This document shows positions 34,969-44,637 of a stretch of 46,932 nt of DNA, piece by piece; within the stretch, counting starts at the first letter, position 1, and each line of letters opens with the position of its first letter. The stretch spans positions 1 to 46,932 of the forward strand of contig CAISPV010000017.1 of assembly GCA_903887485.1 (NCBI GenBank), in the 5' to 3' direction. This DNA comes from an uncultured Desulfobulbaceae bacterium. Its GTDB lineage: Bacteria > Desulfobacterota > Desulfobulbia > Desulfobulbales > Desulfocapsaceae. Made by a program: the position numbers and the translations under genes. The notes beneath the pieces are model-generated. The model did not search any database and had not been told where the DNA came from. It saw only the letters and a program-made list of their open reading frames with translations.

Positions 34969-36086
34969 TGGCCCTGGCTATAGTTTAGCTCTACCCACTG
35001 CCGATAGCTTCCATCCATCACTGCCCGCCACCAGCCTTCATTGTCGAGATACCAGTCGAGGGTCTTGCGAATCCCGGTCTCAAAGGACTCCATGGGAGAA
35101 TAGCCAAGCTCGGTGGTAATCTTGGCGGCATTGATGGCGTAGCGGCGGTCATGGCCAAGCCGGTCCTTGACATGGGTGATCAACCCTTCACCCTTGCCGC
35201 CTGAGACCTGCGGGGCCTGGGGGAATCTTTTCTTCATTGCTTCATTGCCGGCAAATTTTTCATCCAAGAGATTGCAGATCAATTTGACGATTGCGATATT
35301 GGTCCATTCATTATTGCCGCCGATATTATAGGTCTCGCCCACCTTTCCCTGGCGGATTACCAGATCAATGCCCCGGTTGTGATCATCCACATAGAGCCAG
35401 TCGCGGATCTGCAGCCCGTCACCGTAGATGGGCAGGGGGCGGCCATCCAGGATATTGCCGATGATCAGGGGAATGAGTTTTTCCGGGAACTGATACGGGC
35501 CGTAATTATTGGAGCAGTTGCTGGTCGTTACCTGCAGGCCGTAGGTCTCGTGATAGGCCCGCACCAGATGATCGGAAGAGGCCTTGGAGGCGGCGTAAGG
35601 CGAATTGGGCGCGTACTGGTTGGTTTCGGTAAAGGGCTGTTCGTTTGGTTGCAAGGTGCCATACACCTCATCGGTGGAGACATGATGAAAGCGGTGTGGT
35701 CTGGGCGCCAGGGGGTCCTCCAGCCATACTGCCTTGGCCGCCTTGAGCAGGACATGGGTGCCGATCACATTGGTGTCGATAAACTCATCCGGGCCGTGGA
35801 TAGAACGATCGACATGGGATTCGGCGGCAAAATGGACCAGGGTGTCAATCTGTTCGTCCCGCAACAAGCTGAGTACCAGGTCGTAATCCCGGATATCGCC
35901 ATGGACAAAACGAAAGTTTTCCTGGCCCTCAACGGAGAGGAGGTTGGCGCGGTTGCCGGCATAGGTCAGGGCGTCCAGAACCACCACCCGGCTTTCAGGG
36001 TAATTCTGCAACCAGAAATGAACAAAATTGGCGCCGATAAAACCAGCGCCTCCGGTTACCAGGATTTTTTCAGGCTGGTACAGCAT
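34965..36086 (-). CDS. rfbB: dTDP-glucose 4,6-dehydratase RfbB/RmlB
   Basis: RmlB converts dTDP-glucose to dTDP-4-keto-6-deoxyglucose, second step of dTDP-L-rhamnose synthesis. The 373-residue short-chain dehydrogenase has the NAD motif VTGGAGFIGANF (about 10-21), STDEVYG with the catalytic Asp-Glu pair, YAASKASSDH with Tyr-Lys, and SNCSNNYGPYQFPEKLIPL. The start is 1 bp after the rfbD stop. It is last of the operon rfbA-rfbC-rfbD-rfbB and ends overlapping the O-antigen ligase 3' end. Confidence 0.96.
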   Translation of the reverse strand: MLYQPEKILVTGGAGFIGANFVHFWLQNYPESRVVVLDALTYAGNRANLLSVEGQENFRFVHGDIRDYDLVLSLLRDEQIDTLVHFAAESHVDRSIHGPDEFIDTNVIGTHVLLKAAKAVWLEDPLAPRPHRFHHVSTDEVYGTLQPNEQPFTETNQYAPNSPYAASKASSDHLVRAYHETYGLQVTTSNCSNNYGPYQFPEKLIPLIIGNILDGRPLPIYGDGLQIRDWLYVDDHNRGIDLVIRQGKVGETYNIGGNNEWTNIAIVKLICNLLDEKFAGNEAMKKRFPQAPQVSGGKGEGLITHVKDRLGHDRRYAINAAKITTELGYSPMESFETGIRKTLDWYLDNEGWWRAVMDGSYRQWVELNYSQGH

Positions 36087-36087
36087 T

Positions 36088-36993
36088 TTATTTCCTTTTT
36101 TCTTGTTTTATCAGGGTCAGCATGGTGGTTAATCCTTCCTGCCAACTGGGGAGTTTTAGGTCAAAGGTTTTCATAATCCTGCGGCAATCGAGGACGGAAT
36201 TCTGGGGACGGCGGGCGGGGGTCGGGTAGTCGCTGGTGGTGATGGGACGTACAGGTATGGCATGATCCAGAAGGTTTAACTTTACCGCTTCCTTGATGAT
36301 TGTTTCCGCAAAGCCGTGCCAGGTGGTCTCCGGCATACCGCAAAAATGATAGGTGCCCCAGGCAATATCAACTCCTTGCCTGATCCTGCTGGCCAGGGTC
36401 AGCAGGGCGCGGGCAATATGGGTGGCCGAGGTTGGGCATCCGTGCTGATCAGCAACCACCCGCAACTCGTCCCGTTCGGCGGCCAATCGGAGCATGGTCT
36501 TGACAAAGTTGTTGCCGTGCGGCCCGAAGACCCAGCTCACCCGGATGATCAGATGCTGCGCCAGCTTGGCGCGCACCTCCTCTTCTCCCTCCCATTTGCT
36601 CTGGCCGTACACCCCGGTGGGGGCAACCGGATCCTCTTCATGGTAGGCCCCGGTTTTATTGCCATCAAAGACATAATCGGTGGAGAGATGGATCAAGGGG
36701 ATGTGGTGCGTCTGGCAGGTGGCAGCCAGATTAGCCGGCCCCTGCCGATTGGCCCGCATGGCGGCCTCCACTTCCTGCTCGGCCTTGTCCACTGCGGTGT
36801 AGGCCGCAGCGTTAATGACAAGAGAGGGCTGCAATTGGGTCACGATCTGCTCAACCGCCTCGGCGTCCCCTATGTCGAGCTGCTGCCGGGTTAGTCCAGT
36901 CAGGGCGCATCCCCGTTCTGTCGCCAGACGGTTCAGTTCATACCCCACCTGGCCACCTGCTCCGGTCAGCAGGATGGGAGAATTATTTGTCAT
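36088..36993 (-). CDS. rfbD: dTDP-4-dehydrorhamnose reductase RfbD/RmlD
   Basis: RmlD reduces dTDP-4-keto-L-rhamnose to dTDP-L-rhamnose with NAD(P)H, the last step of the pathway. The 301-residue protein shows the Rossmann motif LLTGAGGQVGYEL, INAAAYTAVDKAE, STDYVFDG and the active-site YGQSKWEGE (Tyr-x3-Lys). ATG overlaps the rfbC stop by 4 bp, so translation is coupled. Confidence 0.95.
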   Translation of the reverse strand: MTNNSPILLTGAGGQVGYELNRLATERGCALTGLTRQQLDIGDAEAVEQIVTQLQPSLVINAAAYTAVDKAEQEVEAAMRANRQGPANLAATCQTHHIPLIHLSTDYVFDGNKTGAYHEEDPVAPTGVYGQSKWEGEEEVRAKLAQHLIIRVSWVFGPHGNNFVKTMLRLAAERDELRVVADQHGCPTSATHIARALLTLASRIRQGVDIAWGTYHFCGMPETTWHGFAETIIKEAVKLNLLDHAIPVRPITTSDYPTPARRPQNSVLDCRRIMKTFDLKLPSWQEGLTTMLTLIKQEKRK

Positions 36994-37553
36994 CTTTTAC
37001 CATGAAAATCATAAAGATGAGCCGTGTCAATATCTGCCAGCAGCGGGGCCAGGCGATCTTTTTCCGAGACCTGCGGTTCGGTTACCGGCCAGTCAATGGC
37101 CAGGGCGGGATCATCCCAGCGGATCGATCTTTCATGTTGCGGGGCATACAACTCCGTACATTTATAGGCAAAAAGGGCGGTCTCGCTGGTCACGCAGAAG
37201 CCATGGGCAAAGCCGGCCGGCACCCAGAACTGGTGTTTGTTTTCACTCGAGAGGACTGCCCCGTGCCACAGGCCAAAGGTGGGGGAGCCTTGGCGGATAT
37301 CGACCGCCACATCAAAGACCTCGCCCTGGAGGACATAGACCAGTTTCCCCTGGGGTTGGGGGTTCTGGAAGTGCAGACCGCGCAGGACGCCGCGCCGGGA
37401 AAAAGAAAGGTTGTCCTGGACAAAATCAACGTTGATTCCAATCTCCTGATAGCGCTTCCGTGACCAGGTCTCCAGAAAAAAGCCCCGTTCGTCACCAAAG
37501 ACCTTAGGCTCAATGAGCAGCAGTCCGGCCAGAGGCGTCTCGTTTACCTTCAT
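36990..37553 (-). CDS. rfbC: dTDP-4-dehydrorhamnose 3,5-epimerase RfbC/RmlC
   Basis: RmlC epimerises C3 and C5 of dTDP-4-keto-6-deoxyglucose. The 187-residue cupin has [18 protein letters not shown] at the front, [20 protein letters not shown] with the catalytic His, and [12 protein letters not shown]. Length is normal. It overlaps rfbA and rfbD by 4 bp on both sides, the tightest part of the operon. Confidence 0.95.
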   Translation of the reverse strand: MKVNETPLAGLLLIEPKVFGDERGFFLETWSRKRYQEIGINVDFVQDNLSFSRRGVLRGLHFQNPQPQGKLVYVLQGEVFDVAVDIRQGSPTFGLWHGAVLSSENKHQFWVPAGFAHGFCVTSETALFAYKCTELYAPQHERSIRWDDPALAIDWPVTEPQVSEKDRLAPLLADIDTAHLYDFHGKR

Positions 37554-38431
37554 GGCTGACCCTCCATCCGGCAGATGGAGCGCAGATAGGCGCCATAACC
37601 GTTCTTGGATAAGGGGGCGGCCAGTGCCTCCAGGGCTTGCAGGTTGATGTATCCCATGCGGAAGGCGATCTCTTCCGGGCAGGCGATCTTCAGTCCCTGT
37701 CGATCCTCAATGACCCGGACAAAATTGGCGGCATCCAGGAGCGAGGCGTGGGTGCCGGTATCGAGCCAGGCCGTGCCGCGGCTGAGGATCTCGACCTGCA
37801 AGGCGCCGCGCCGGAGATATTCCCGGTTGACATCGGTGATCTCCAGTTCGCCGCGTTCTGATGGGCGGATGGTCTTGGCAATCTCTACCACCTGATTGTC
37901 GTAAAAATAAAGGCCGGTGACGGCATAGAAGGATTTGGGCTGCGCTGGTTTTTCTTCCAGGTCAATGACCGTACCATCCTTGTCAAAAACAACAACACCA
38001 TAGCGTTCAGGCCGTTGCACATAATAACCAAAGACCGTGGCCCCATGCTCTTGCTGGCTGACGTGCTGCAGTTTATGCGACAGCCCTTCGGCGTGAAAGA
38101 TATTATCACCGAGGATCAGGGTGACCGGACTGTCGCCGATAAAATCTTCCCCGATCAGAAAGGCCTGAGCCAGACCATCCGGGCTGGGCTGCACCGCGTA
38201 ACTCAGCTCAAGGCCCCATTGACTGCCATCTCCCAGCAGGTTCTGAAACAGAGGTTTGTCCGCCGGGGTGGTAATAATGAGGATCTCCCGGATCCCGGTC
38301 AGCATCAGGGTGGACAGGGGGTAATAGATCATCGGCTTGTCATAGATAGGCATGAGCTGCTTGCTCACGGAATGGGTAAGCGGATGCAACCTGGTGCCGG
38401 AACCGCCGGCCAGTATGATACCTTTGCGCAT
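37550..38431 (-). CDS. rfbA: glucose-1-phosphate thymidylyltransferase RfbA/RmlA
   Basis: RmlA joins glucose-1-phosphate and dTTP to dTDP-glucose, committing sugar to rhamnose for O-antigen. The 293-residue protein has the nucleotidyltransferase signature [14 protein letters not shown] (6-19), [21 protein letters not shown] and the sugar-binding [16 protein letters not shown]. The RBS AGGATATT precedes ATG. It is first of the four-gene operon, downstream of a 400-bp non-coding region rich in palindromes. Confidence 0.96.
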   Translation of the reverse strand: MRKGIILAGGSGTRLHPLTHSVSKQLMPIYDKPMIYYPLSTLMLTGIREILIITTPADKPLFQNLLGDGSQWGLELSYAVQPSPDGLAQAFLIGEDFIGDSPVTLILGDNIFHAEGLSHKLQHVSQQEHGATVFGYYVQRPERYGVVVFDKDGTVIDLEEKPAQPKSFYAVTGLYFYDNQVVEIAKTIRPSERGELEITDVNREYLRRGALQVEILSRGTAWLDTGTHASLLDAANFVRVIEDRQGLKIACPEEIAFRMGYINLQALEALAAPLSKNGYGAYLRSICRMEGQP

Positions 38432-38831
38432 AATATCCTGTTGTATATTGTTGGGGAATTGTTACAAACTGAGGGCTGGTCACACCATTTTAATATTACG
38501 GTTATCTCTGAGCACGATTAATAGCTAGTAACTATACAATTTTACGAGCTGTTCAACAAGTATTCTTGGGATAACTTTTCAGCAAAGGTATTTATTTTGT
38601 GACTTGATTTTCCGAGTTGGGACAACTTGTTGAAATTATATCATTATATGATATTGCCAACGGTCGTCATTCCGGCATGTTTTTAGCCGGAATCCAGCAT
38701 TCGTGATATCTGCGAGTTTTCTGAATGCCGGATCAAGTCTGGCATTCAGAAAACAAACACACATCAACTATGTCCTCTTCTTGTATTTTTTCTGTGGATT
38801 GAAGGGGCTTTCGTATTTCGATAGTTGTGCT
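38432..38831. repeat. 400-bp gene-free stretch with nested inverted repeats
   Basis: No gene is seen here. It holds four inverted structures: (1) TTCAACAAGT at 38552-38561 with ACTTGTTGAA at 38625-38634; (2) ATATCAT-TAT-ATGATAT at 38638-38654, a possible operator for rfbA; (3) TTCCGGC-9-GCCGGAA at 38670-38692; (4) TTTTCTGAATGCC-11-GGCATTCAGAAAA at 38717-38753. Structures 3 and 4 (attccggc, gccggaatccagcatt, gaatgccgga) resemble the interspersed palindromes of many proteobacterial genomes. None has a following U-tract in either direction, so a canonical terminator is not supported. Confidence 0.6.
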
Positions 38832-39797
38832 TTATGGTACTGTTGCACAGCTCGTGTCAAGGTAATGGCCAGAGCCGTTATCGCAGGCCACGCACTTGTA
38901 TCCTCCACCAGAGACACCATTGAGGATGGTGGACTGACTGATTGTTGCCGTAGCGCTAGAATTAGCAAGACCGTCCGTGGCACCCGCAAGCGAGCTGCGT
39001 CGAATTGTTGGGGAGGCAGAGTCGATGTTGTATACACCATAATTAGTTGTTCCTCCCGATACGGCTGTATTCACCCCGGTCATTATCGGTGAGGAGCTGG
39101 CGATGTTGTATACACCATAGTTATCTGTTCCTGCCGATATAATGACTATATTTACCTCAGTCATTATCGGTGAGGAGTTGATGTTGTTAACTACACCAGC
39201 GTTGGCCGTTCCTCCACCCCCCGCGATTACATTCATGTCGGTCATTATTGGTGAGGAGTTTGTTTCGTTGAGGACACCAAAGTTGATCGTTCCTCCTGTC
39301 GCGGTTGTGAGCACCTGTTGCAGTCGGGATGAGATTCCAAGTCCTGTGTTGTAGATGCCGATCGAATATGTATTCCCGCCAGTGTTGCTGATACTGAGAT
39401 TGGACAAGGTGGCATGATTGGCCCCCTTGACGATCGCCGAGGTTGCATCGGGGTTGCCGCTGCTGATCGCGCCGGTCAGCAGGGTGACGTTTTCACCGCT
39501 GCCGGTGATGTCAACGTATGGCTTCATCACCATGGTTGCTGTCAGCGTATATTTTCCGGGAGCGATAAGGACGAGGTAGGGGTTGGTCGCGCTCGCGTCG
39601 GTGATCGAATTCACTGCCGCCACCGGATCGGTAAATTTGCCGTTGCCTTTGGCCACCGTGACGATGTTTTGCAGGGTTTTGGCGCTTCCCATCGGGATTA
39701 CCACCACCCTGTCTGTCGCCTGTACTTCTGATGACAGCCAGAAACATAAAAGTCCAGCCAACAGCAACATCGTTTGGAAGCTGATCGTTTTTTGCAT
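38832..39797 (-). CDS. secreted right-handed beta-helix repeat protein
   Basis: A 321-residue exported protein. A signal peptide is clear: MQKTISFQTMLLLAGLLCFW, ending SSEVQA before TDR. The first part (VVVIPMGSAKTLQNIVTVA, then YLVLIAPGKYTL and VDITGSGENVTLL) resembles pectinesterase/pectate-lyase beta-helix entries. From about residue 165 there are imperfect repeats of 24-27 residues built on NYGVYNI-SSSPIMT-VN, like coils of a beta-helix. The C-terminus has three cysteines (KCVACDNGSG and LDTSC). ATG 39797 was chosen for its RBS GGAGGAAAG. Catalytic residues are not apparent, so it may be a surface or structural protein. Confidence 0.75.
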   Translation of the reverse strand: MQKTISFQTMLLLAGLLCFWLSSEVQATDRVVVIPMGSAKTLQNIVTVAKGNGKFTDPVAAVNSITDASATNPYLVLIAPGKYTLTATMVMKPYVDITGSGENVTLLTGAISSGNPDATSAIVKGANHATLSNLSISNTGGNTYSIGIYNTGLGISSRLQQVLTTATGGTINFGVLNETNSSPIMTDMNVIAGGGGTANAGVVNNINSSPIMTEVNIVIISAGTDNYGVYNIASSSPIMTGVNTAVSGGTTNYGVYNIDSASPTIRRSSLAGATDGLANSSATATISQSTILNGVSGGGYKCVACDNGSGHYLDTSCATVP

Positions 39798-40017
39798 GGT
39801 CTTTCCTCCAGTGATGAGAATGATTTGGACCTTGCGAAGTAATATCATTTCTCAGTCAAACGTCAGCATTGTCACCGCTCGTTTGTTTCCGCGTTTTCAT
39901 CTTGAGTGAGAAATGAAATGGAATAAAACGACCGCAAGGCAAGTTAGAGATTTTATATTGTAGCATAAAAAGCACGCAGTTTAAAATTGTAGCGATTTAT
40001 TTTTTGGCAAGGTTGTC

Positions 40018-41397
40018 TCAGTTCTTGAAACTGTGCAGCGGCGCGGGGATCCTGCCGCCCCAGGCGATGAAGCGGCTGGACTTGCCTACATTGCGAACCG
40101 GCATGATCGGACTGGCCCCGAAGAGGCCGCCGAAACTGACCAGCTCTCCGGCCTCTTTGCCAGGAACCGGGATCAGGCGGACGGCGGTGGTCTTGTTGTT
40201 GATCATCCCCAGGGCCATCTCATCGGCAATGATTGCCGAGATGGTGTCGGCGTCCACTGAGCCGGGAACCGGGATCATATCCAAGCCAACCGAGCAGACA
40301 CAGGTCATGGCCTCCAGCTTTTCCAGGCACAGCGCCCCACTGCCCACCGCCTCCGCCAGCACCGCGTCCTCCATTACCGGGATAAAGGCCCCGCTCAGAC
40401 CGCCGACGGCCTTGCTGGCAAAGATGCCGCCTTTTTTCACGGCGTCGTTAAGCATGGCGAGGATGGCGGTGGAGCCAGGGGCGCCAACCACATCCACGCC
40501 CAGGATCTGCAGGATTTCTCCGACACTGTCACCAACGGTCGGGGTCGGGGCCAGTGACAGGTCAACCACCCCAAACTCAATCCCCAACTCCTCTGAAACC
40601 TTGCGGCCGATCAGTTCGCCGCAGCGGGTTACCCGGAAGGTGGTTTGTTTGATCTCTTCGGCAATATCATCGAGTCCAAGATTGTCTCGTCCCTTGGTGT
40701 GGATCAGCCTTTCCAGGGCCCGGGCAATGACCCCTGGCCCGCTGACGCCGACGTTGAGCACCAGATCCGCCTCTTCCAGCCCATGGATGGCGCCGGCCAT
40801 GAAGGGGTTATCTCCCGGCTGATTACAGAAGACCACAAACTTGGCGGCTCCAAAACCACTTTGCTCTTTAGTTATCTCGGCCAAGTCCTTGACTGTCTGC
40901 CCGATCAGGGCCAGGGCGTCCATGTTGATCCCCTTCTGGCTGCTGGCGATATTGATCGAGGCACAGATCTTCTCCGTCCGGGCCAGGGCCTCGGGGATGG
41001 AGGCGATATATTCCCGGTCGGTGGCCGTCATCCCTTTTTCGACCTGGGCCGAGAAGCCGCCAAGGATATCGATGCCGACGGCTGCGGCGGCACGGTCAAG
41101 GGCCAGGGCCAGCTCCACGAAGCCATGCCGGTCAAACCCGGCCCCGACAAAGGCGATGGGGGTCACTGATATCCGTTTATTAACGACCGGAATCCCATAT
41201 TTCTGGCTTACCTGATCACAGGTGGCCACAAAACGCGCTGCCACCGTGCCGATTTTTTCTTCCACCCGGCGACAGGTCTCCCGGACATCACCACCCCGGC
41301 AGTCGAGAAGATTGATGCCCATGGTCACCGCGCGCACATCAAGATTTTCCTTCTGAATCATCTCAACGGTGGCAAGAATATGGTCTGATCGTAACAT
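40018..41397 (-). CDS. UPF0210 / PFL-like family protein
   Basis: A 459-residue cytosolic protein of the UPF0210 (DUF711) family, of glycyl-radical-like barrel fold but without a known reaction. Diagnostic pieces are TMGINLLDC, KRISVTPIAFVGAG, VLNVGVSGPGVIARALE, PTPTVGDSVGEILQILG and GAPGSTAILAMLNDAVKKGG. It is preceded by the double-ACT protein on the same strand with a 42-bp gap. This pair is conserved across many bacteria and archaea, implying amino-acid-linked control of the UPF0210 protein. Confidence 0.93.
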   Translation of the reverse strand: MLRSDHILATVEMIQKENLDVRAVTMGINLLDCRGGDVRETCRRVEEKIGTVAARFVATCDQVSQKYGIPVVNKRISVTPIAFVGAGFDRHGFVELALALDRAAAAVGIDILGGFSAQVEKGMTATDREYIASIPEALARTEKICASINIASSQKGINMDALALIGQTVKDLAEITKEQSGFGAAKFVVFCNQPGDNPFMAGAIHGLEEADLVLNVGVSGPGVIARALERLIHTKGRDNLGLDDIAEEIKQTTFRVTRCGELIGRKVSEELGIEFGVVDLSLAPTPTVGDSVGEILQILGVDVVGAPGSTAILAMLNDAVKKGGIFASKAVGGLSGAFIPVMEDAVLAEAVGSGALCLEKLEAMTCVCSVGLDMIPVPGSVDADTISAIIADEMALGMINNKTTAVRLIPVPGKEAGELVSFGGLFGASPIMPVRNVGKSSRFIAWGGRIPAPLHSFKN

Positions 41398-41439
41398 GGC
41401 GGTCTTACTCCGAAAATAGTAACAAGAGGGGTGGAGGGA

Positions 41440-41997
41440 TTAAAAGAGACTGATTTCGCTGGTGGCCTTGAAGATATCTTCATGCTGGAGAACGACGGTC
41501 AGGCCGCTTTCTTCGGCATAACCGGTAAGGCTGGTGCGGATCGTGTCCACCGATTTTACCCGGCTGAGATCAAGTTGGAGGATCATGGTGTACTGATCAC
41601 CACTGAGGGTGGTGGCCAGATCGAGGATATTGATGCCCTGTTGACAGCAGAAGAGACCAATCCGGTGCACCAGGCCACTTTTGTTCTTCCCTTGGGCGGT
41701 CAGTACATAGGTTTCTTTTACCCTCTTGGCCTTGGCGACCTCCATGGGGGTATCCATTTCTTTGACCACAACCTCCAGTTTGGTCTCAGACTGGATATGG
41801 GAAAAGCCGGCTACTACATCTTCAGGGGTCACCGAGTCATCAAAGGTGGCGATGAGGATCATGGTGAAATAATCACAGAGGACGGACTGGTTCAGGTCCG
41901 CCAGATCTCCCTGCAATTGATAAATAACCCCGGTGATATCGGCGACAATGCCCGGTCTGTCCTTGGACATGACCGACATGACCATCTGCTTGCCCAT
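41440..41997 (-). CDS. double ACT-domain regulatory protein (GcvR/UPF0237-like)
   Basis: A 185-residue protein with two ACT domains: residues about 5-80 (MVMSVMSKDRPGIVADITGV) and about 95-175 (VLTAQGKNKSGLVHRIGLFC). ACT domains bind amino acids; UPF0237 and GcvR relatives act as regulators. The RBS GGAG lies about 10 bases before ATG. The UPF0210 gene follows, and the two are probably cotranscribed. Confidence 0.9.
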   Translation of the reverse strand: MGKQMVMSVMSKDRPGIVADITGVIYQLQGDLADLNQSVLCDYFTMILIATFDDSVTPEDVVAGFSHIQSETKLEVVVKEMDTPMEVAKAKRVKETYVLTAQGKNKSGLVHRIGLFCCQQGINILDLATTLSGDQYTMILQLDLSRVKSVDTIRTSLTGYAEESGLTVVLQHEDIFKATSEISLF

Positions 41998-42045
41998 CTG
42001 TAATTTACTCCTGGTATGTGTTTATGAAGACTGGTCTTGATTTCT

Positions 42046-43743
42046 TTACATGGTGGCGTGGGCCATAATCGTCATGTAGTCATCCTGACTGTTGGTGGGG
42101 GTTTGGTCGGCGATGGTCTTTTTTACGAAGCTGCATTGTTTGGTACGGCAATAGGCGCCATCGGTCAAGTAGTTGGCAATAAGCTTGGGCACGTCATAAT
42201 GGTGAATGGTGTCGTATTGCATGGTCTTACCGTTTTCGATAATAACAATGCGATTGTAGTAGACACTGTTTTCAATGTTTTTCATGTATTGGAATTTTTT
42301 ATAGGTATCCGGGCCACAAGAGAGGGGCGGGACATGATCGCTGACCAGGATGATAATGCTGTGCGGATCGATCTTCAGCAGGCCCTGGACGTACTGGGCG
42401 ATTGCCTCGGTCCGGTAGTAATGCTGGTTGACCGCCCCTTCAAGCTGCTCATCCTGCTGCTGAGACAGAAGTTTGATGAATTTGGGACGGATGGCTTCAT
42501 CCATGTAATGGGGGGTGTGGCCGTAAATACTCATAACATAATTGAACAGCGGCTGCCCCGGATGGTCTTTGAGATATTGACCGACATATGCCAGATTCTG
42601 GTTGAAAAGCTTCCCGTCAAACATGTACCATTCTTTTTTGACGTCGCCGGTGCTCAGATAGGTATCCATGTCCGGGGCATTTTCTTTGGGGAAAAAGATA
42701 TTTTGAAAACCTGTTCCCTTGTAGGCCGGAATGGCATTAAAAAAATTGGGTCTGGAGGCGTTGGAGGCCATCGTGTGATATCCGGCATCATCGAGAACGG
42801 TTGGCAGGCAGGATGTCTTGACGCCGGTAAAGACAGTAAATTCAACTCCGGAGAGGGCCCTGAAGGCGGGTACTCCACAGAGAACCTCAAATTCGGCCTG
42901 AGCCGTGCCCCCCCCAAAAACCGGGGAGATGGAATAGGTGTCTGTCTTGCCGATCAGTTTAGTGAAGGCCGGGGCGGTCGGGGGTTGAGAAAACTTGAGA
43001 CCGGAGAAGAGTTTGGGATCAAGAAAGCTTTCGAGCACGATCAGGTGCACGTTCCGATTCTGGGATGAGGCCTTGATTTGCTTGGAAAGCGCGGCCATCT
43101 GGTCGATAAATTCATGCTTCTGGCGGAAGGCCAGGGTCTTCTGGATGGAATTTTTCCGCAGGGCCTCAAAGTAGGCCACCATGGTGAATCGACCATTATT
43201 CTCTACACTGAGAGCATCTGACCACTCCACTACATCTTTACCCAGGAACTGGAACGCAGTCAGGAAGCTGCTGGGAGCAAGTTCAACGACCAAGATCAGC
43301 GCCAGTGCCGGTAAGGATGCAATCAGACCTCGACGCCAATGTCTCCAGTCCAGGGAGACAATAAGGACCACAAAAGAAATGGCGCCAACAAGACCAATAA
43401 GGGCGACATAACGAAAAGGCAGAATCTCAAGGAGCTCAGGGATTTCGCCAACTTCCACTATCCGGCCAAAGCGGCCGTATGCGATATGATAGATGTCAGT
43501 AATGGTATAGGCAATCACTATTGGCAGGGCGGCCAGCCAGGGTTGCCAACGTGATTTTTTCAGCAGATAGTTGCAGAGAAAATAGCCGTACAGGAGAAAC
43601 GGGGCCTCCAGACGCAGGCTGGACCAGAGCGGTGGCAGGCCTCCCCATAGAGACAGTATAAAGGAATAGGCCAGGAGAAAGAGGAAAAAGGCCAGGTAGC
43701 GATTGCAGAAAAATGTGAATGGAGACAACTTTTGCTGATTCAT
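42046..43743 (-). CDS. LtaS/OpgB-like membrane sulfatase (phosphoglycerol transferase family)
   Basis: A 565-residue protein with about five N-terminal membrane helices and a large extracytoplasmic sulfatase-fold domain. The family marks are HLIVLESFLDP (metal-binding Glu), FGGGTAQAEFEVLCG with the likely nucleophile Thr, SIYGHTPHYM and IILVSDHVPPL (metal-binding Asp-His). In Gram-positives LtaS makes lipoteichoic acid; in Gram-negatives OpgB-type enzymes put phosphoglycerol on periplasmic glucans, or phosphoethanolamine-like groups on other glycans. Placement near O-antigen genes suggests envelope glycan modification; the substrate is unknown. Confidence 0.87.
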   Translation of the reverse strand: MNQQKLSPFTFFCNRYLAFFLFLLAYSFILSLWGGLPPLWSSLRLEAPFLLYGYFLCNYLLKKSRWQPWLAALPIVIAYTITDIYHIAYGRFGRIVEVGEIPELLEILPFRYVALIGLVGAISFVVLIVSLDWRHWRRGLIASLPALALILVVELAPSSFLTAFQFLGKDVVEWSDALSVENNGRFTMVAYFEALRKNSIQKTLAFRQKHEFIDQMAALSKQIKASSQNRNVHLIVLESFLDPKLFSGLKFSQPPTAPAFTKLIGKTDTYSISPVFGGGTAQAEFEVLCGVPAFRALSGVEFTVFTGVKTSCLPTVLDDAGYHTMASNASRPNFFNAIPAYKGTGFQNIFFPKENAPDMDTYLSTGDVKKEWYMFDGKLFNQNLAYVGQYLKDHPGQPLFNYVMSIYGHTPHYMDEAIRPKFIKLLSQQQDEQLEGAVNQHYYRTEAIAQYVQGLLKIDPHSIIILVSDHVPPLSCGPDTYKKFQYMKNIENSVYYNRIVIIENGKTMQYDTIHHYDVPKLIANYLTDGAYCRTKQCSFVKKTIADQTPTNSQDDYMTIMAHATM

Positions 43744-43786
43744 GATAACGTGGGATCGGTTTGATTGTCAGGGTTGTACCCTGCGA

Positions 43787-44416
43787 TCAACAGGTTATTT
43801 TGCCATCGAGGAGAATTTCCAGGGCGGCATTGGCCTGCATCTGGGCAACAAGCCCTATGCGCGGGGCGGTCAGGCCAATCTCTTTGGTGCATTGAGTTTT
43901 CTGGTCGCCGCAAATAATCAGTTTGCCGCAGACGGTGGTGCCAAGGGTGTTCAGCATGCCGTACCCGGAAATTCCTGAACCCGTAATAATAAAGCGATCC
44001 GGAAAAGATTGCAGCCAGCGATTCGCGGCCATGGCCTTCATCTCGGGGTCATCAAAGGCCTCAATCAGAATATGGGCCTCCGTAAAGAGATCGGTCAGAT
44101 TGTCAGCCGTGATCCGGGTGTCATGCAATGTTACCTGAACATGGGGATTGATGCGCAGCAGGTTCTGATGCAGGGCTGCAGTTTTTGTCATTCCCACTTG
44201 ATCAAGGAAATAATATTGCCGATTGAGATTGCTCAGTTCCACCTGGTCATAATCAGCAATGATGAATCGCTGAACCCCGGCACGAAGCAGGCTGATCGCG
44301 ATATTTGATCCCAGTCCCCCGGCGCCGGCAATGCCTACCACCTTATTTCTCAGCTTGTCTAAGGAGTCAGGTGGATTTCTTGTATACAACTCTCTCAGAT
44401 AGCGTTCTTTTTCCAT
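43787..44416 (-). CDS. thiF: ThiF-family adenylyltransferase (thiF family 2)
   Basis: A 209-residue E1-like enzyme. The nucleotide motif is VVGIAGAGGLGSNIAISLLR (27-46), then ADYDQVELSNLNRQYY (54-69). In the usual pathway ThiF adenylates the C-terminus of ThiS for thiazole synthesis in thiamine biosynthesis. The short form without a rhodanese domain fits the anaerobe-type ThiF, often beside thiH/thiS; neither lies here, so the carrier protein is elsewhere. Only ICGDQKTQCTKEIG remains of the zinc-binding cysteines, so a complete CxxC pair is not evident. Confidence 0.85.
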   Translation of the reverse strand: MEKERYLRELYTRNPPDSLDKLRNKVVGIAGAGGLGSNIAISLLRAGVQRFIIADYDQVELSNLNRQYYFLDQVGMTKTAALHQNLLRINPHVQVTLHDTRITADNLTDLFTEAHILIEAFDDPEMKAMAANRWLQSFPDRFIITGSGISGYGMLNTLGTTVCGKLIICGDQKTQCTKEIGLTAPRIGLVAQMQANAALEILLDGKITC

Positions 44417-44637
44417 AGATCATCTTTGTCTTCAGAGTAGAGTATTATACCATTTCAATAGTTATACTATAATCATTATCTAATAAAAACGAAACATGAA
44501 GCAAATATATTTGTCCATTGCTATCAGTACAGAATACGTTGTCAGTTGAGATTAGAGATAAAAGGGGTCAGAGAAGAATCAGTCAGCGGCCTCCATAATG
44601 AATTCTGAAAGCATCCTTAAATTGCAGGGGAGGGACC

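Noticed and set aside
38717-38753. Rho-independent terminator for the beta-helix gene
   Set aside because: The hairpin is strong but is followed by A-rich, not T-rich, sequence in both directions, so it is listed as a repeat.
39142-39354. Possible CRISPR-like array from regularly spaced repeats
   Set aside because: The repeats are in frame, encode the beta-helix coils and differ in length and sequence; no cas genes are nearby.
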